Of a stretch of DNA of 60,000 bases, positions 47,401 to 60,000 are shown piece after piece; position 1 is the stretch's first letter, and each line of letters begins with the position of its first letter. The notes under the pieces are model-generated. The model did no database searches, was not told where the DNA came from, and saw only the letters and a program-made list of their open reading frames with translations. This DNA is from Hydractinia symbiolongicarpus (taxonomy: Eukaryota; Cnidaria; Hydrozoa; Anthoathecata; Hydractiniidae). Location: the NCBI RefSeq assembly GCF_029227915.1, contig NC_079878.1:1366001-1426000 (forward strand), written 5' to 3'. A program made the translations under genes and the position numbers.

Positions 47401-49435
47401 AGTGAAATTATGAAATGTCATTCGTTCGATTTTAACTTTTAGTCATCTGCATTTAAGTTGCAAATATTTGTGGATTACAAGCCGAGTCATTCCAGCGATA
47501 TGACAATGTTTGACATTTTTTTCCACCTTGTCTGACATTGGATGTTTTAGGAACATCATTACATCATTACCAATTAGAGTTGAAAAAAATATTCAAAGAA
47601 CAGGAGTTTTATCGTACCTTTTAGAATATCACAACCTTGCATGAAAACAATCATAGAAACGAGAATTTTCCGACAAATTGATGCGTTGTGTTTCCTCGTT
47701 CCCCACAAAAGGTATATCTCCAGGAATGCATTTATTTAACGTCAAACAATTTATAGAAACTTTTTTAGATTGCCATAACAGTAAATATTTTTTTGCTCAT
47801 TTGTGTAACTGCAAATAGATTCTGATTTTTATGAATTGATGATCCTTGTGTGATAATATTTAGCTATGAGAATAAAGTTTATTGAGGAAACCTAATAGTA
47901 AATGATATAAAAATCACGAAAATTATAACCATCAAAAATGTATACCCAAAATTAAAGTTTGTTCCTGCTAGATAGGGCGATTATTTCGGTCTTTCACCCT
48001 TTGATTTCCCCTTGTAGCCCATGTTAGTTCCTCTATCAATTAGGACACAACTTAAGTATAAAATGCATCGAATTTGAACTGTCAGAAGCAATTTAAGATG
48101 TAACTTTTCCTTTCCATGAAAAAGATGTAAAGTGTATCATAATAAACTACATCCTTCCAATTGCAGAAAAAATAACATCGACAATGATGTTAATTGACAA
48201 AACTTTAAAGTAACGGTTTTTATGAGACGACATGTAATTAGAACATACAAACGGTTCCGTTTTAATGGAGAAAATCGTTATTACTTTTAATAAAGCCCAA
48301 TAAAGTGCGGTTAACCAACTGTGTACCGATTTAATGAATGTTGTCTTCGTCTGCATAATACACGAGCAATATAATGAACTGTGGTCACAATAAGTAATCG
48401 ATAGTTCATTGGTTAATTCGATTTCCATGACAACTTGAAACACTAATCTTACTAATTTGAATTAGTCATATTTCCACTTCTAAAAATAAAGCATAAGATT
48501 AATTAGTTCAAGTTTATTAGTGGCATCTTGTAATTCCTTTCAAAAATTTTTCTGTTCTTGAATTAGTAGCTAATTCACTAATCTGACAAGGTGGAGGTTA
48601 TGGCACATTTTATAAACTGTGCCGCGTCAAACCGAGCCGTGCCGCACAGGTGACCAAGCTAACCTGCTTGACCTGGTTCGACTGAATAAAACGAAATGTC
48701 GATCCGGCGTTGTGCTGCGGCATGCCCATTGCGTTTCAAAAAACTGCTTATTTAGCAAAAAAACTGTTGTTTAATACAGCTACCATCGTGAAAATTTTGA
48801 TAGGGTTCTGTTGGATTCGGCTTGGCTCAGTTTTATGGTTTTGGTTAGGTTTATAGAATGGGCCGATGACAGCTTTCGTAGTGCATGTGCCGACGCATAA
48901 ATAGATTAATACCTTGCCCAACTTTTATTAAGGGAAGGGTAAGACGCTAATAATGGACAAGCAGTCGTTTAAGTTTGTTTGCGATATGTTATTCAACCCG
49001 AAAGGGACTTGTAAGAAGAAAAAAGTACCATAACTGAATTATTTTATATTATATACTTTTTTTTATATTGCATCACGTGAAGGCGTTCATGACTGCACTA
49101 CACGCGGTTAAACGTAGATGCTCAATGATTCCATAACATTAAAATGATAGCGTTCGGATTTTTTATTGGATGTTAAAGAGTTGTCCGTATGCGAACGCTT
49201 GAATGTTGACTTGCTGCGCTCAAAAAAAATCTAATGTGCATGCGCATATACTAAACGCTGGATGGTGCGGCCAAAGACGTTTTGATAAAAAGTTGTCTTA
49301 AGTTTGATTATGTACAAGCGAAAGCTATTTGTATTTTTAAACAGGGTAACTTACTTGTACTTCTTGGACGAAACAGAAGTCTGGTTAACATAAAATTGGA
49401 ATGTCAGAAAAAAAATTAAAAATAGCATAAATAGC
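44423..49435. repeat. 5013-bp tandem repeat, unit 1
   Basis: Starts at ATGCAGATGCGTATACTTG and is followed by the identical start of unit 2 at 49436, giving a period of 5013. Only a few single-base differences from unit 2 were noticed (near 45523, 48545 and 48624). No recognisable protein or RNA gene lies inside; short ORFs on both strands repeat with the unit and look like chance. Inside are a 13-bp stem hairpin (45843-45894), an A/C-rich tract (46240-46310), a CAATAA-rich tract (46520-46550) and a TGACGTCA-like site near 46078. Confidence 0.95.
45843..45894. repeat. 13-bp inverted repeat (hairpin) in the 5-kb unit
   Basis: TCCAGCGCATTTT and AAAATGCGCTGGA flank a loop of about 26 bases. The same structure recurs at 50856-50907 in unit 2. 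It may be a very small fold-back element. Confidence 0.8.
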
Positions 49436-52400
49436 ATGCAGATGCGTATACTTGTAACGAAATTGTAACGAGGTGCTGCTACCCTTTTAGAAAGTATACA
49501 AGGCATTGCGGAATAAAAACAAAAGCTGTCTATCCAATGGAATAAAAAGTCATCTAGATGGATATAAGGAAGATGCGTAGCACTGAAACATGAGTTCAAT
49601 AAGTCATTACAGTTGGGTAAATAAGAGAGAGATCTGACAACATTTCCAATTTTAAAAAAAATCCGAGCGCAGATTTGTTTTTATTTATTTATTTTTTAGC
49701 AATGATTATTTGTGTGATGAAATGAAAGCTTGCTAATGCTAATGTTAGAGTCATTTGTGGTGGCAAAGAGCAAACAATGATTAAGATCGGCGAAAAGAAT
49801 TTATCCTAAAGTTATTTTAATCGTAAGAATGGACGTGCAAAATGTGTAAAAATAATAAAATGATAAGCAATGCTATGGATTTTATTGGAATCACCAAAAG
49901 TTATTTTAAAAACGAATATATATCTTTTGTGCCATGTTAAAAAAAATTTAAATCATAAGCAAGCATTTTAGGAATAACAATAAGTTATTTCGAGCTTGTG
50001 TAGTCTTTTTGTGTCGCGTTTGTTTCAAAAGAAAAACAATTAGTCAGTATGTATAAGTGCATAAACACTACCTTATCTGGAATCAAAATATTTCGATCAA
50101 ATTTTAGATTATATAAACGTGTATACAGATGTAGACGATTAACAATGTTTGGACGGACATGCATGAAATAACTGAACAATGACAATTGAGGGTTAGAATA
50201 GTGACATCATCATGGCTGAGATTGTATCTCTTTTTCCTTACCATTATAGTTTTTATAAAGCTAAGAGAATCTTGAAGGTTTTAAAAGAAAATAACTTTTT
50301 CTTTTGAAATGTAGAGTCTAAAATTTCTTTGGAAAAGGGAAGTTTTAGTTAGGATGCAACTTGTTTAAATGCAATTCTTTGGATGTTCTAATTTTCTTCC
50401 AATTTGCAGCCTAAAAATGTTTTTAGACGTTTTTTGATGATGGCATTGTTTCAACACTGGTTGCACGAAATAATGTTTTTCTTTTTTTTTTCTTCGTTAA
50501 ATGATAAAAATCACAATATTTAAAGAAACTAAAACTTAGTATGGGTTTTTAAAATTTGTAAGGGAAATCTTCCTGTTTCATTTCAACATTCGGGGGCTAT
50601 TATCTGATATGACCTGACGATGTAAAAGAACAACAACTGGCCATACACAATGTAAGGTACCAACCACTAAATTCTCTATGTAATACTGTAAGAATTTCAA
50701 GCTCAATAAGCCTCCGTACGATACTCTACTTTCATGGGCTCCTAACCTATTAACCATAAATTTTTGCAGATATAACGGATAAAAAAAAAGGTTATTGTTA
50801 GGTTATTTTGACTTGATTAGGTAAAAAATACATATTTGTACAACTTAGTATCGTGTCCAGCGCATTTTGCGCCGACTTTCACTGGTAAGAGACAAAAATG
50901 CGCTGGAGGCGAAGTTGGAGACTAATAAAAATGATTACCAATATTAAAAAAGAGCGCCATTCGATACTTTCAGATTTAATGTTCCTATTCCCTTTAAAAT
51001 GCTCAAATTATTTTGAGGTTTATCCCTTTGCGCACACCGTTTTGGAGTCATTCCAAAACATTTCCTTTCTAATCATGTCAACGCACGTGTGACGTCAAGG
51101 TTAGTTTTCCCCATCCTCTTTTAAAGAAAAGCTTAAAAATTCAAAAGAAACTTCTTTTTGGTTTGAGGTAATTTATCCAAGTTAAATGAATCACGGAATA
51201 AGGCACGGTTGTTTACTGAGTGACAGATGTTAGCAAGAGAAACTTCAAAACGAAATAGGAAACAAACAAAGCAAATACAAAAAGAAAACAAAAACAAAAA
51301 GCAAACAAACAAATACCGACATACAACATGGAAATAACCTTTAACCTGCGCACCTTTCCGTATAGACATTTCAAATTGAAAAATTGACAAATGACAGAAT
51401 CGAATGTCGTCTCTTGTGTAACTTTAGTATGAGCTTAAACGTAATAATTAATTGAGCCACCCCGAACAAGTACATATCTTATTCTTATTCATATTGAGCT
51501 CTGTCTAAGCGACTTGACTCATGAGGGAAACAAAAAACAATAACAAAACAATAACAATAACAACAACTCACTTATCAACTAAAAACTGATTTGATTTGTT
51601 GTTTTGTGAAACATATGTGCCAATCTTTAGCAATCACACCCACGGATGTTTTCATGATTCTCATATCAAGAAGTTAATAACTCTTTTAAAGCATTTTTTG
51701 CATCAAGTAATGTTGGAACAATCAGGCCTTCTAACAATCTTTTGACTTCAGTCAGTGTTTAGCTTGTCTATTGTTTTATTCGACATAAAGACTAGAAATA
51801 ATTAAAAATTTTGTACCAACAATAAATTAATTGGTGTTTGGTAACTATGACGTTTTGGTAAACAGAATTATGATACTATACCGTTTTCATGGAGCATTGT
51901 ATTATTTTACTGACTTTTTGCTTTAGTTGTGTTGAAGACATGTCGAATAGAAAAATGTTAAACTGATATATCACAGAGATTTTAAACTTTTTTTAAGAGT
52001 CCAGAATCATTTTGATAAAGTTAAGTAATTTTCATAGTGTGCAGAGATATGAATGCAATCTAAAAAAACGTAAATCAACATTTTTTATGGCATCAATGAA
52101 TTGACGTATACGCTATATTGGCCAGTACTTTTCAGTTCATAAAACGTGTTGTTTTTGTTGACAACATTTACCAAAGAAACCAATCGGAAATTAACAACAA
52201 ATATTGGCAATTTTAGTTAATTGAAATTGACGTAAGTTCACGCCTGTCCATGTTTCCTGTTAATATTCTGTGGCTTTGTTTTTGCCAGGAGAAAAATAAA
52301 CAAGAATGTAAACAAACAACTAGCTAAACAGTAATTATATTGTCATCAGCTTTGAAAATAGGTTAGCTGTTGATCTTGCAACGAAGTTTTGTCTGAGGGA

Positions 52401-54448
52401 GCACATCAAAGGCAGTGAAATTATGAAATGTCATTCGTTCGATTTTAACTTTTAGTCATCTGCATTTAAGTTGCAAATATTTGTGGATTACAAGCCGAGT
52501 CATTCCAGCGATATGACAATGTTTGACATTTTTTTCCACCTTGTCTGACATTGGATGTTTTAGGAACATCATTACATCATTACCAATTAGAGTTGAAAAA
52601 AATATTCAAAGAACAGGAGTTTTATCGTACCTTTTAGAATATCACAACCTTGCATGAAAACAATCATAGAAACGAGAATTTTCCGACAAATTGATGCGTT
52701 GTGTTTCCTCGTTCCCCACAAAAGGTATATCTCCAGGAATGCATTTATTTAACGTCAAACAATTTATAGAAACTTTTTTAGATTGCCATAACAGTAAATA
52801 TTTTTTTGCTCATTTGTGTAACTGCAAATAGATTCTGATTTTTATGAATTGATGATCCTTGTGTGATAATATTTAGCTATGAGAATAAAGTTTATTGAGG
52901 AAACCTAATAGTAAATGATATAAAAATCACGAAAATTATAACCATCAAAAATGTATACCCAAAATTAAAGTTTGTTCCTGCTAGATAGGGCGATTATTTC
53001 GGTCTTTCACCCTTTGATTTCCCCTTGTAGCCCATGTTAGTTCCTCTATCAATTAGGACACAACTTAAGTATAAAATGCATCGAATTTGAACTGTCAGAA
53101 GCAATTTAAGATGTAACTTTTCCTTTCCATGAAAAAGATGTAAAGTGTATCATAATAAACTACATCCTTCCAATTGCAGAAAAAATAACATCGACAATGA
53201 TGTTAATTGACAAAACTTTAAAGTAACGGTTTTTATGAGACGACATGTAATTAGAACATACAAACGGTTCCGTTTTAATGGAGAAAATCGTTATTACTTT
53301 TAATAAAGCCCAATAAAGTGCGGTTAACCAACTGTGTACCGATTTAATGAATGTTGTCTTCGTCTGCATAATACACGAGCAATATAATGAACTGTGGTCA
53401 CAATAAGTAATCGATAGTTCATTGGTTAATTCGATTTCCATGACAACTTGAAACACTAATCTTACTAATTTGAATTAGTCATATTTCCACTTCTAAAAAT
53501 AAAGCATAAGATTAATTAGTTCAAGTTTATTAGTGGCATCTTGTAATTCCTTTCAAAATTTTTTCTGTTCTTGAATTAGTAGCTAATTCACTAATCTGAC
53601 AAGGTGGAGGTTATGGCACATTTTATAAACTGTGCCGTGTCAAACCGAGCCGTGCCGCACAGGTGACCAAGCTAACCTGCTTGACCTGGTTCGACTGAAT
53701 AAAACGAAATGTCGATCCGGCGTTGTGCTGCGGCATGCCCATTGCGTTTCAAAAAACTGCTTATTTAGCAAAAAAACTGTTGTTTAATACAGCTACCATC
53801 GTGAAAATTTTGATAGGGTTCTGTTGGATTCGGCTTGGCTCAGTTTTATGGTTTTGGTTAGGTTTATAGAATGGGCCGATGACAGCTTTCGTAGTGCATG
53901 TGCCGACGCATAAATAGATTAATACCTTGCCCAACTTTTATTAAGGGAAGGGTAAGACGCTAATAATGGACAAGCAGTCGTTTAAGTTTGTTTGCGATAT
54001 GTTATTCAACCCGAAAGGGACTTGTAAGAAGAAAAAAGTACCATAACTGAATTATTTTATATTATATACTTTTTTTTATATTGCATCACGTGAAGGCGTT
54101 CATGACTGCACTACACGCGGTTAAACGTAGATGCTCAATGATTCCATAACATTAAAATGATAGCGTTCGGATTTTTTATTGGATGTTAAAGAGTTGTCCG
54201 TATGCGAACGCTTGAATGTTGACTTGCTGCGCTCAAAAAAAATCTAATGTGCATGCGCATATACTAAACGCTGGATGGTGCGGCCAAAGACGTTTTGATA
54301 AAAAGTTGTCTTAAGTTTGATTATGTACAAGCGAAAGCTATTTGTATTTTTAAACAGGGTAACTTACTTGTACTTCTTGGACGAAACAGAAGTCTGGTTA
54401 ACATAAAATTGGAATGTCAGAAAAAAAATTAAAAATAGCATAAATAGC
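49436..54448. repeat. 5013-bp tandem repeat, unit 2
   Basis: Near-perfect copy of 44423-49435, joined without a spacer. The junction between units contains CATGCAGATG, which is also present at the left border of unit 1 (ACATGCAGATG), so a microhomology of about ten bases marks the join. Confidence 0.95.
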
Positions 54449-55450
54449 ATGCAGATGCGTATACTTGTAACGAAATTGTAACGAGGTGCTGCTACCCTTT
54501 TAGAAAGTATACAAGGCATTGCGGAATAAAAACAAAAGCTGTCTATCCAATGGAATAAAAAGTCATCTAGATGGATATAAGGAAGATGCGTAGCACTGAA
54601 ACATGAGTTCAATAAGTCATTACAGTTGGGTAAATAAGAGAGAGATCTGACAACATTTCCAATTTTAAAAAAAATCCGAGCGCAGATTTGTTTTTATTTA
54701 TTTATTTTTTAGCAATGATTATTTGTGTGATGAAATGAAAGCTTGCTAATGCTAATGTTAGAGTCATTTGTGGTGGCAAAGAGCAAACAATGATTAAGAT
54801 CGGCGAAAAGAATTTATCCTAAAGTTATTTTAATCGTAAGAATGGACGTGCAAAATGTGTAAAAATAATAAAATGATAAGCAATGCTATGGATTTTATTG
54901 GAATCACCAAAAGTTATTTTAAAAACGAATATATATCTTTTGTGCCATGTTAAAAAAAATTTAAATCATAAGCAAGCATTTTAGGAATAACAATAAGTTA
55001 TTTCGAGCTTGTGTAGTCTTTTTGTGTCGCGTTTGTTTCAAAAGAAAAACAATTAGTCAGTATGTATAAGTGCATAAACACTACCTTATCTGGAATCAAA
55101 ATATTTCGATCAAATTTTAGATTATATAAACGTGTATACAGATGTAGACGATTAACAATGTTTGGACGGACATGCATGAAATAACTGAACAATGACAATT
55201 GAGGGTTAGAATAGTGACATCATCATGGCTGAGATTGTATCTCTTTTTCCTTACCATTATAGTTTTTATAAAGCTAAGAGAATCTTGAAGGTTTTAAAAG
55301 AAAATAACTTTTTCTTTTGAAATGTAGAGTCTAAAATTTCTTTGGAAAAGGGAAGTTTTAGTTAGGATGCAACTTGTTTAAATGCAATTCTTTGGATGTT
55401 CTAATTTTCTTCCAATTTGCAGCCTAAAAATGTTTTTAGACGTTTTTTGA
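54449..55450. repeat. 5013-bp tandem repeat, partial unit 3 (first 1002 bp)
   Basis: Follows unit 2 directly and matches the first 1002 bases of the unit. Homology stops after CGTTTTTTGA at 55450, where units 1 and 2 continue with TGATGGCATTG and here the sequence becomes ACAGCTGAGAACG. Confidence 0.95.
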
Positions 55451-55729
55451 ACAGCTGAGAACGCAAGAGCCTTTACAAAATGAACAAAGACAAAGGATAT
55501 TGTCAAAACCATCCTACGCTAAAAATAAAATAAATTAAAATAGAACAAATTCAAATGGAACCAGGTTAATCAGCTTTGTGTATCATTAGTATTGATTAAA
55601 TATAAGAAGGATGGCCATTAAGCTCATCATATGGGCAAATAGTTTTTAAATTTTACTTATAGAGCTGCTATGAAGAAATTAAGTTCTAACACTTATTATT
55701 TATTTTTTTATAAAAACTTTAATCAAGTT

Positions 55730-56010
55730 GTTTTGGTCAATTATGAAGTCGGTTATATGCACAGTTAAGTGTTGATGAATAGCAATCGTGGTCGCCCAAA
55801 ACAATTACCTTATAATCTGAAGTGACACGTGCTATGTTTGAAATTCTTGCACGGCATCAATAGCAAATAGTTCCAGAATTGGTCCTTGTGGGAAGCCATA
55901 TCTTATAGGTTGTGGTTCAGATTTAACATTACAACCACTTTTTGATAAGGTTGTTTAAAGATTGAGTAAACCATTTAAGTTCGTATCTTACTGTGTCTAC
56001 AGAAACAGGT
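55730..56010 (-). pseudogene. Reverse transcriptase fragment of a LINE
   Basis: The reverse strand reads LKWFTQSLNNLIKKW, then after a shift EPQPIRYGFPQGPILELFAI. The second part matches the RT motif B of many LINEs, where the consensus is of the form GVPQGSILGPLLF; the first part matches the conserved WF..YL.NR segment before it. Only this portion is recognisable. Confidence 0.55.
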
Positions 56011-56564
56011 CCATAAACACCGCCATGCCCGGCAAACGTTTATCAGGTTAATCGTGCAACTTAGTGTGAAACATCACAACGTCCTGTCCCATAAGGAACG
56101 GGTTGGATAGACATCAATTATAGCGCGCGATCTCGCAACATACCGGAGCATCTCCACGACACACGATGTGTACCTAGCCGTATGGATCTCCCTGCCTTAG
56201 TGCAGTTTTACCTTAATATTTCACAAGGCCGAACCTTAATCAGTCCTGCCAAACAACAATAAATCCCAGTACACTTATTTGAGAAAAGCTGTAGTGTAAC
56301 ATTTTTTAAGGGGGATGGGACTAAGGCAGTCACAGTATCAAAGCAAAGTAGGGGAATTTAAGATAGTGCGAAAGTACTCTGAGAGCCTTAGAAAGGGACT
56401 AAAGAACTTTATGAAAGAAAAAGAAAAAGAAAAGAGAATTGAATTGAATCATGTAGTGCCTTTAGAATAACAAAGGAATCGAGTTAATAGATTAGAGATA
56501 AAAAAAAATAAAAAGGATGGGAATTTGGAAGAAATCTAACAGTACTGACTAACAATGCATTTTA
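56011..56564. other. Unassigned repeat-like sequence
   Basis: 56030-56240 is more GC-rich than its surroundings and may belong to the RT-containing element or to a SINE; no tRNA-like boxes were convincing. 56280-56560 is AT-rich with an AAAGAAAAAGAAAAAG tract. Confidence 0.3.
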
Positions 56565-57206
56565 TCTTTTCTAAAATAATACGCCTGTCTGTCAGTGACT
56601 TTTGCAAAGTGGATAAAATTTCTTTCATAAAGTCTATAAAACATCGCCTATAAATTTGTTCTGTAAATTAGCAAACTTTGACGTTAAAGCAATATTGACG
56701 TTAAAGTAAGGTATATTAGGATTAGTGAAGCCATTGCATTGCACTTTTAAATTTAAGGCTAAGTGGTGGAAATAACTGACGTGGATAACTAGGGACTACC
56801 TGAGAGCAATTTGGGTAAGTTTCCCAAACCCGAATCACCATATCCGTTTCGGAATGGACGGGTTGATGACGTCATCAAAAAATCTTTAACCCTAATATCT
56901 CTTCAACTGTTTGTCAAAAGTACATGATCCTATACATTTTCTGGATCAGCGTTTTAAAAGCTATGCGATGAAGACTACAGGTATACAAACTTCTAAAAAA
57001 ATTTTTTGAGGTTTTGACAGGTCTTTGGTGATGTCATCAAAATGTTTAATCCTTATCTTCTTAACCGTTGGTCAATAACACATGATACGTATTTCGCGAA
57101 CTTTTTTTTGTCCATGCACTGCTAATGTCAGCAAAAAACCTAAAACAACCTATTTTTCTATTATTCTTCTGCCTAAGTGGACATTTCCACGAGCCTTATC
57201 GACTAC
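56565..57206 (+). mobile_element. Non-autonomous Helitron A, about 640 bp
   Basis: Preceded by A, it starts TCTTTTCTAAAATAATACGC followed by CTGTCTGTC, the family's 5' end. The interior shares blocks with 23395-23722 (minus) and with Helitron B. It ends with the hairpin GTGGA-CAT-TTCCAC, a spacer and CTAC at 57203-57206, a one-base change from CTAG. Element B starts at the next base. Confidence 0.6.
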
Positions 57207-57818
57207 TCTTATATAATAATACGTAGTGTTTGTGACGGTCATAGTGGATATGTCATTTTCCTTTGATGTTGCCGAAATTTTCTTTGAAGTTGCCGAAAAA
57301 AGTACGTCTCAAATGTTAAATTGTATGACGTTGAGGCGCGACGTCAATAACACTACTTTATCGTCAATATCCTTATTAAATTAATGAAGCAATTACAGTG
57401 CACTTAAAATTTTGAGGCCAAATAACTTGGAAACAAGGTGGTGACTTCATTTTTTTTCACCGCGTGGATAACTAGGGATCACGTAGGATCAATTTGGGTA
57501 ATTTTCTCAAACTCAGATCATCGTTTCAAGATCTATAGAATGAAGGCAAAGTGTATACAAATTTCTAAATAGCATTTTTTGTACGGTATGGACTTTGCTG
57601 ACGTCGGCAAAATTTTCAAACCTTCATATCTTTTTAACTGTTCGTCAATAGCACATGATACTATACCTTTTTTCATCACTGTTTCAAAGTCTGCACATTA
57701 CAGGAAACGGATAAACAAATTTCGCCCATTTTTATTGTTATATCACTGAACCTAAAACAGCCTATTTTTCCATTTTCCTTCTCTTTAAGTGGATTTTTCC
57801 ACGGGTCTTACCGACTAG
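57207..57818 (+). mobile_element. Non-autonomous Helitron B, about 612 bp
   Basis: Starts TCTTATATAATAATACG at 57207 directly after element A. The interior repeats the motifs of A (GTGGATAACTAGGGA, CAATTTGGGTAA, TTTTTAACTG then CGTCAATAG). The 3' end has the hairpin GTGGATTTTTCCAC, spacer and CTAG at 57815-57818, followed by T. Confidence 0.65.
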
Positions 57819-58430
57819 TAATTAATAATCCAAGGTGACGTGTGCTTATTAAGCTCAATGGGCTGAAAGATATATAATTTATGTTGCCAAAAGGATATCT
57901 TACGTCGAAGCGAAGGAATATTTTCGGCTTGGTCGATAAGAGTGAAGGATTAATAATATATATATATATAATAAAGAAAGTTATTATCTGTCATCTTAGA
58001 AAAAGAAGATGCAAAAAAGAGAATTTTATATTTTTCTCTGCTTTTTTTGTATTTTTTGCAATTAAATAACCATTTCCGAATGAAAGTTTTCCCATGTTTA
58101 ACTTTATGTGCAACTTGTAAAAAGGAAAAGAACAACAAGATGATTAAAAGAACACCTGGCGACTCATCACTAGATACCAGTGCAACTCTTTAGGGCAACA
58201 ATTTCTAATGCTCTGGATAGCTAGTAGTAGTAGCTAATTCACACCGTGTGTCTGTCTTTGGTATGATTGATTACAATTGACACAAGTCAAAAAGGATTTG
58301 TTGGGTTGTACCACAAGTCGAGTTTCAAAGACCAGCCATGAAGTAATTTGTAATGTAAAATGTCCAGCATTATAGTGTCATGAGTATAAAAAATAATATA
58401 AAAGAAATAATATATAAAACCTATAACATG
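57819..58430. other. No gene recognised
   Basis: AT-rich, with a short TA run at 57954-57971. No coding signal on either strand. Confidence 0.4.
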
Positions 58431-58431
58431 T

Positions 58432-59052
58432 AACATATATAACATATATAACATATATAACATATATAACATATATAACATATATAACATATATAACATA
58501 TATAACATATATAACATATATAACATATATAACATATATAACATATATAACATATATAACATATATAACGTATATAACATATATAACATATATAACATAT
58601 ATAACATATATAACATATATAACATATAAAACATATATAACATATATAACGTATATAACATATATAACATATATAACGTATATAACATATATAACATATA
58701 TAACATATATAACATATATAACATATATAACATATATAACATATATAACATATATAACATATATAACATATATAACATATATAACATATATAACATATAT
58801 AACATATATAACATATATAACATATATAACATATATAACATATATAACATATATAACGTATATAACATATATAACATATATAACATATATAACATATATA
58901 ACATATACAAAATATATAACATATATAACATATATAACATATATAACGTATATAACATATATAACATATATAACATATATAACATATATAACATATATAA
59001 AATATATAACATATATAACATATATAACATATATAACGTATATAACATATAT
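58432..59052. repeat. Minisatellite with 9-bp unit (CATATATAA)n, about 69 units
   Basis: The unit CATATATAA repeats almost without interruption; variant units are CGTATATAA (several, spaced irregularly), CATATAAAA and one CATATACAA. Because the unit length is a multiple of three, the reverse strand is open for about 250 codons as Met-Leu-Tyr repeats, which is an artefact and not a protein. Confidence 0.97.
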
Positions 59053-60000
59053 ATTTAAGATTTATTTTGTAAACAAATATTAAAAGGTAGGTTACACATA
59101 TTTTACAAAAAGTGTTTCAGTGTTAATTTTTAGTACCATCTTTGGTATAAGGTTTGTTGAAAGAACACTGACTTTGTCTGGGTGTATCTAAAGAAAAAAG
59201 AACATGTTTTTTTGCATTGCAATTCCAAAATAAGGCTTAAGGATAATAGACCAATAAAGTACTTTTCCAATTTTAACGTCGGTTTTTTTTTTAATTAATA
59301 TGTTCAATCGTTGCGGTGTGTTGTTTGTTTGTTCTCGATGACACACAATCCGTGCAGCAACTCATCAAAATTTATAATAATAATAAAAAAAAAATACTGT
59401 TAGTTAGCTAGTAAGTAGCTACCATCGTTGCCAAAAAGTAGTTCAGACAAATTCAAGAACTGACCATTAGTGGCAGAAAAGGCATCAAATACAGAATCAC
59501 GGATCTTTTTATCCCCTCCCATTTACAAAATGTTGGAGAGTCATAGTAGCAACCTGTATTTAAAAAACCTGAGCGTAGCATTGTCTAAGGGGTGCGGGGT
59601 GAATGCGTGTGAATGTGTGTGAATAATTTGAATTTTCCGAAGTGTCTCAACACTTTTGGCAAAGATTGTAGCTAGCTACTTGAAGAGGATTAATTAATGT
59701 TAGATCAAATCTTGCAAGAATAATTTTTCCAGGACCTCTTTCAAAATAATTCTCAAAAAAATTTTGCAACCAATTCACAAAAATAAATTCAGCCAAATCA
59801 GAAAAAAATACTTTTTCCTCAAGGAAATTTCTCCTAAAAATATGCAAGCACAAAAAAATTTTTAATAGCGAATTCATAACCATAACTCCCACAAATATGT
59901 ATGTTTATTTCTGGAGAACGAAAAATTAATCCTGCAAAACATAAAATATATTGCAATAAATCTGCAAAAATAAATCTAGCAAAACCTATCTATTAGTTAT
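59053..60000. other. No gene recognised
   Basis: AT-rich sequence. From about 59740 to 60000 phrases of the type TTTGCAAA and AATAAATTC(A)GC recur, which suggests a low-complexity diverged repeat. The reverse-strand ORF at 59647-59892 shows no family features. Confidence 0.35.

Noticed and set aside
48444-48590. AATTAGT/ACTAATT inverted motifs as a possible attachment site or MITE
   Set aside because: The motifs are short, AT-rich and irregularly spaced; no defined borders.
51300-51560. A/C-rich tracts as a coding low-complexity region
   Set aside because: They are simple AACAA/AATAA repeats in non-coding sequence of the 5-kb unit.
58287-59048. A 253-codon reverse-strand open frame of Met-Leu-Tyr repeats
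   Set aside because: It is produced by a 9-bp minisatellite whose unit is a multiple of three; no gene features surround it.

Overview
This is a stretch of AT-rich metazoan nuclear DNA with GT-AG introns, long intergenic spaces and many decayed transposons. The mixture of Polinton-type DNA polymerase, a repeat protein of the KT-x-x-MC-x-x-AV type, a Penelope-like element, Helitron ends and a gremlin-like gene fits a cnidarian, most likely a hydrozoan. The species cannot be fixed from the sequence. Only two genes look intact: the 3' part of an eIF4G gene (1-11835) and a single-exon secreted gremlin-like cystine-knot gene (43441-43887).

1-22300: a tandem duplication of the eIF4G 3' half. Copy 1 has 15 visible exons whose lengths sum to 2391 nt, an exact multiple of three, covering MIF4G (first part outside the window), a linker, MA3 and W2. 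Copy 2 (14497-20863) starts at the MIF4G exon and keeps ten exons that join in frame over 562 codons. It has lost four exons between MA3 and W2, and its last exon carries a stop and is cut off by a Helitron-like insertion. The middle of the two copies is almost identical including introns, while both flanks have diverged, which suggests gene conversion. Copy 1 carries a LINE relic in one intron and a zinc-finger/RNase H-like transposon with terminal inverted repeats in another; copy 2 lacks both.

22300-28800: broken genes typical of large cnidarian mobile elements: a tandem-repeat protein with stops at repeat-equivalent sites, a tiny Cys-rich ORF, a MITE, a protein-primed type B DNA polymerase relic of Polinton/Maverick type, an isolated immunoglobulin-like domain, and an unrecognised decayed protein.

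28800-36600: repeat-rich DNA with a TTCGAATTA-motif element, a long hairpin, a reverse-strand Penelope-like element (RT plus GIY-YIG) between degenerate repeats, and several very short non-autonomous Helitrons, some joined head to tail.

36600-43440: a non-coding expanse upstream of the gremlin-like gene.

44423-55450: a 5013-bp unit repeated 2.2 times with almost no differences. 55450-60000: an RT relic, two more Helitrons head to tail, and a roughly 620-bp minisatellite with a 9-bp unit.

No operon-like organisation, CRISPR array, rRNA or tRNA gene was recognised. The most unusual material is the decayed eIF4G paralogue with its conversion tract, the minimal Helitron family with tandem junctions, the transposon in the eIF4G intron, and the recent 5-kb tandem repeat.
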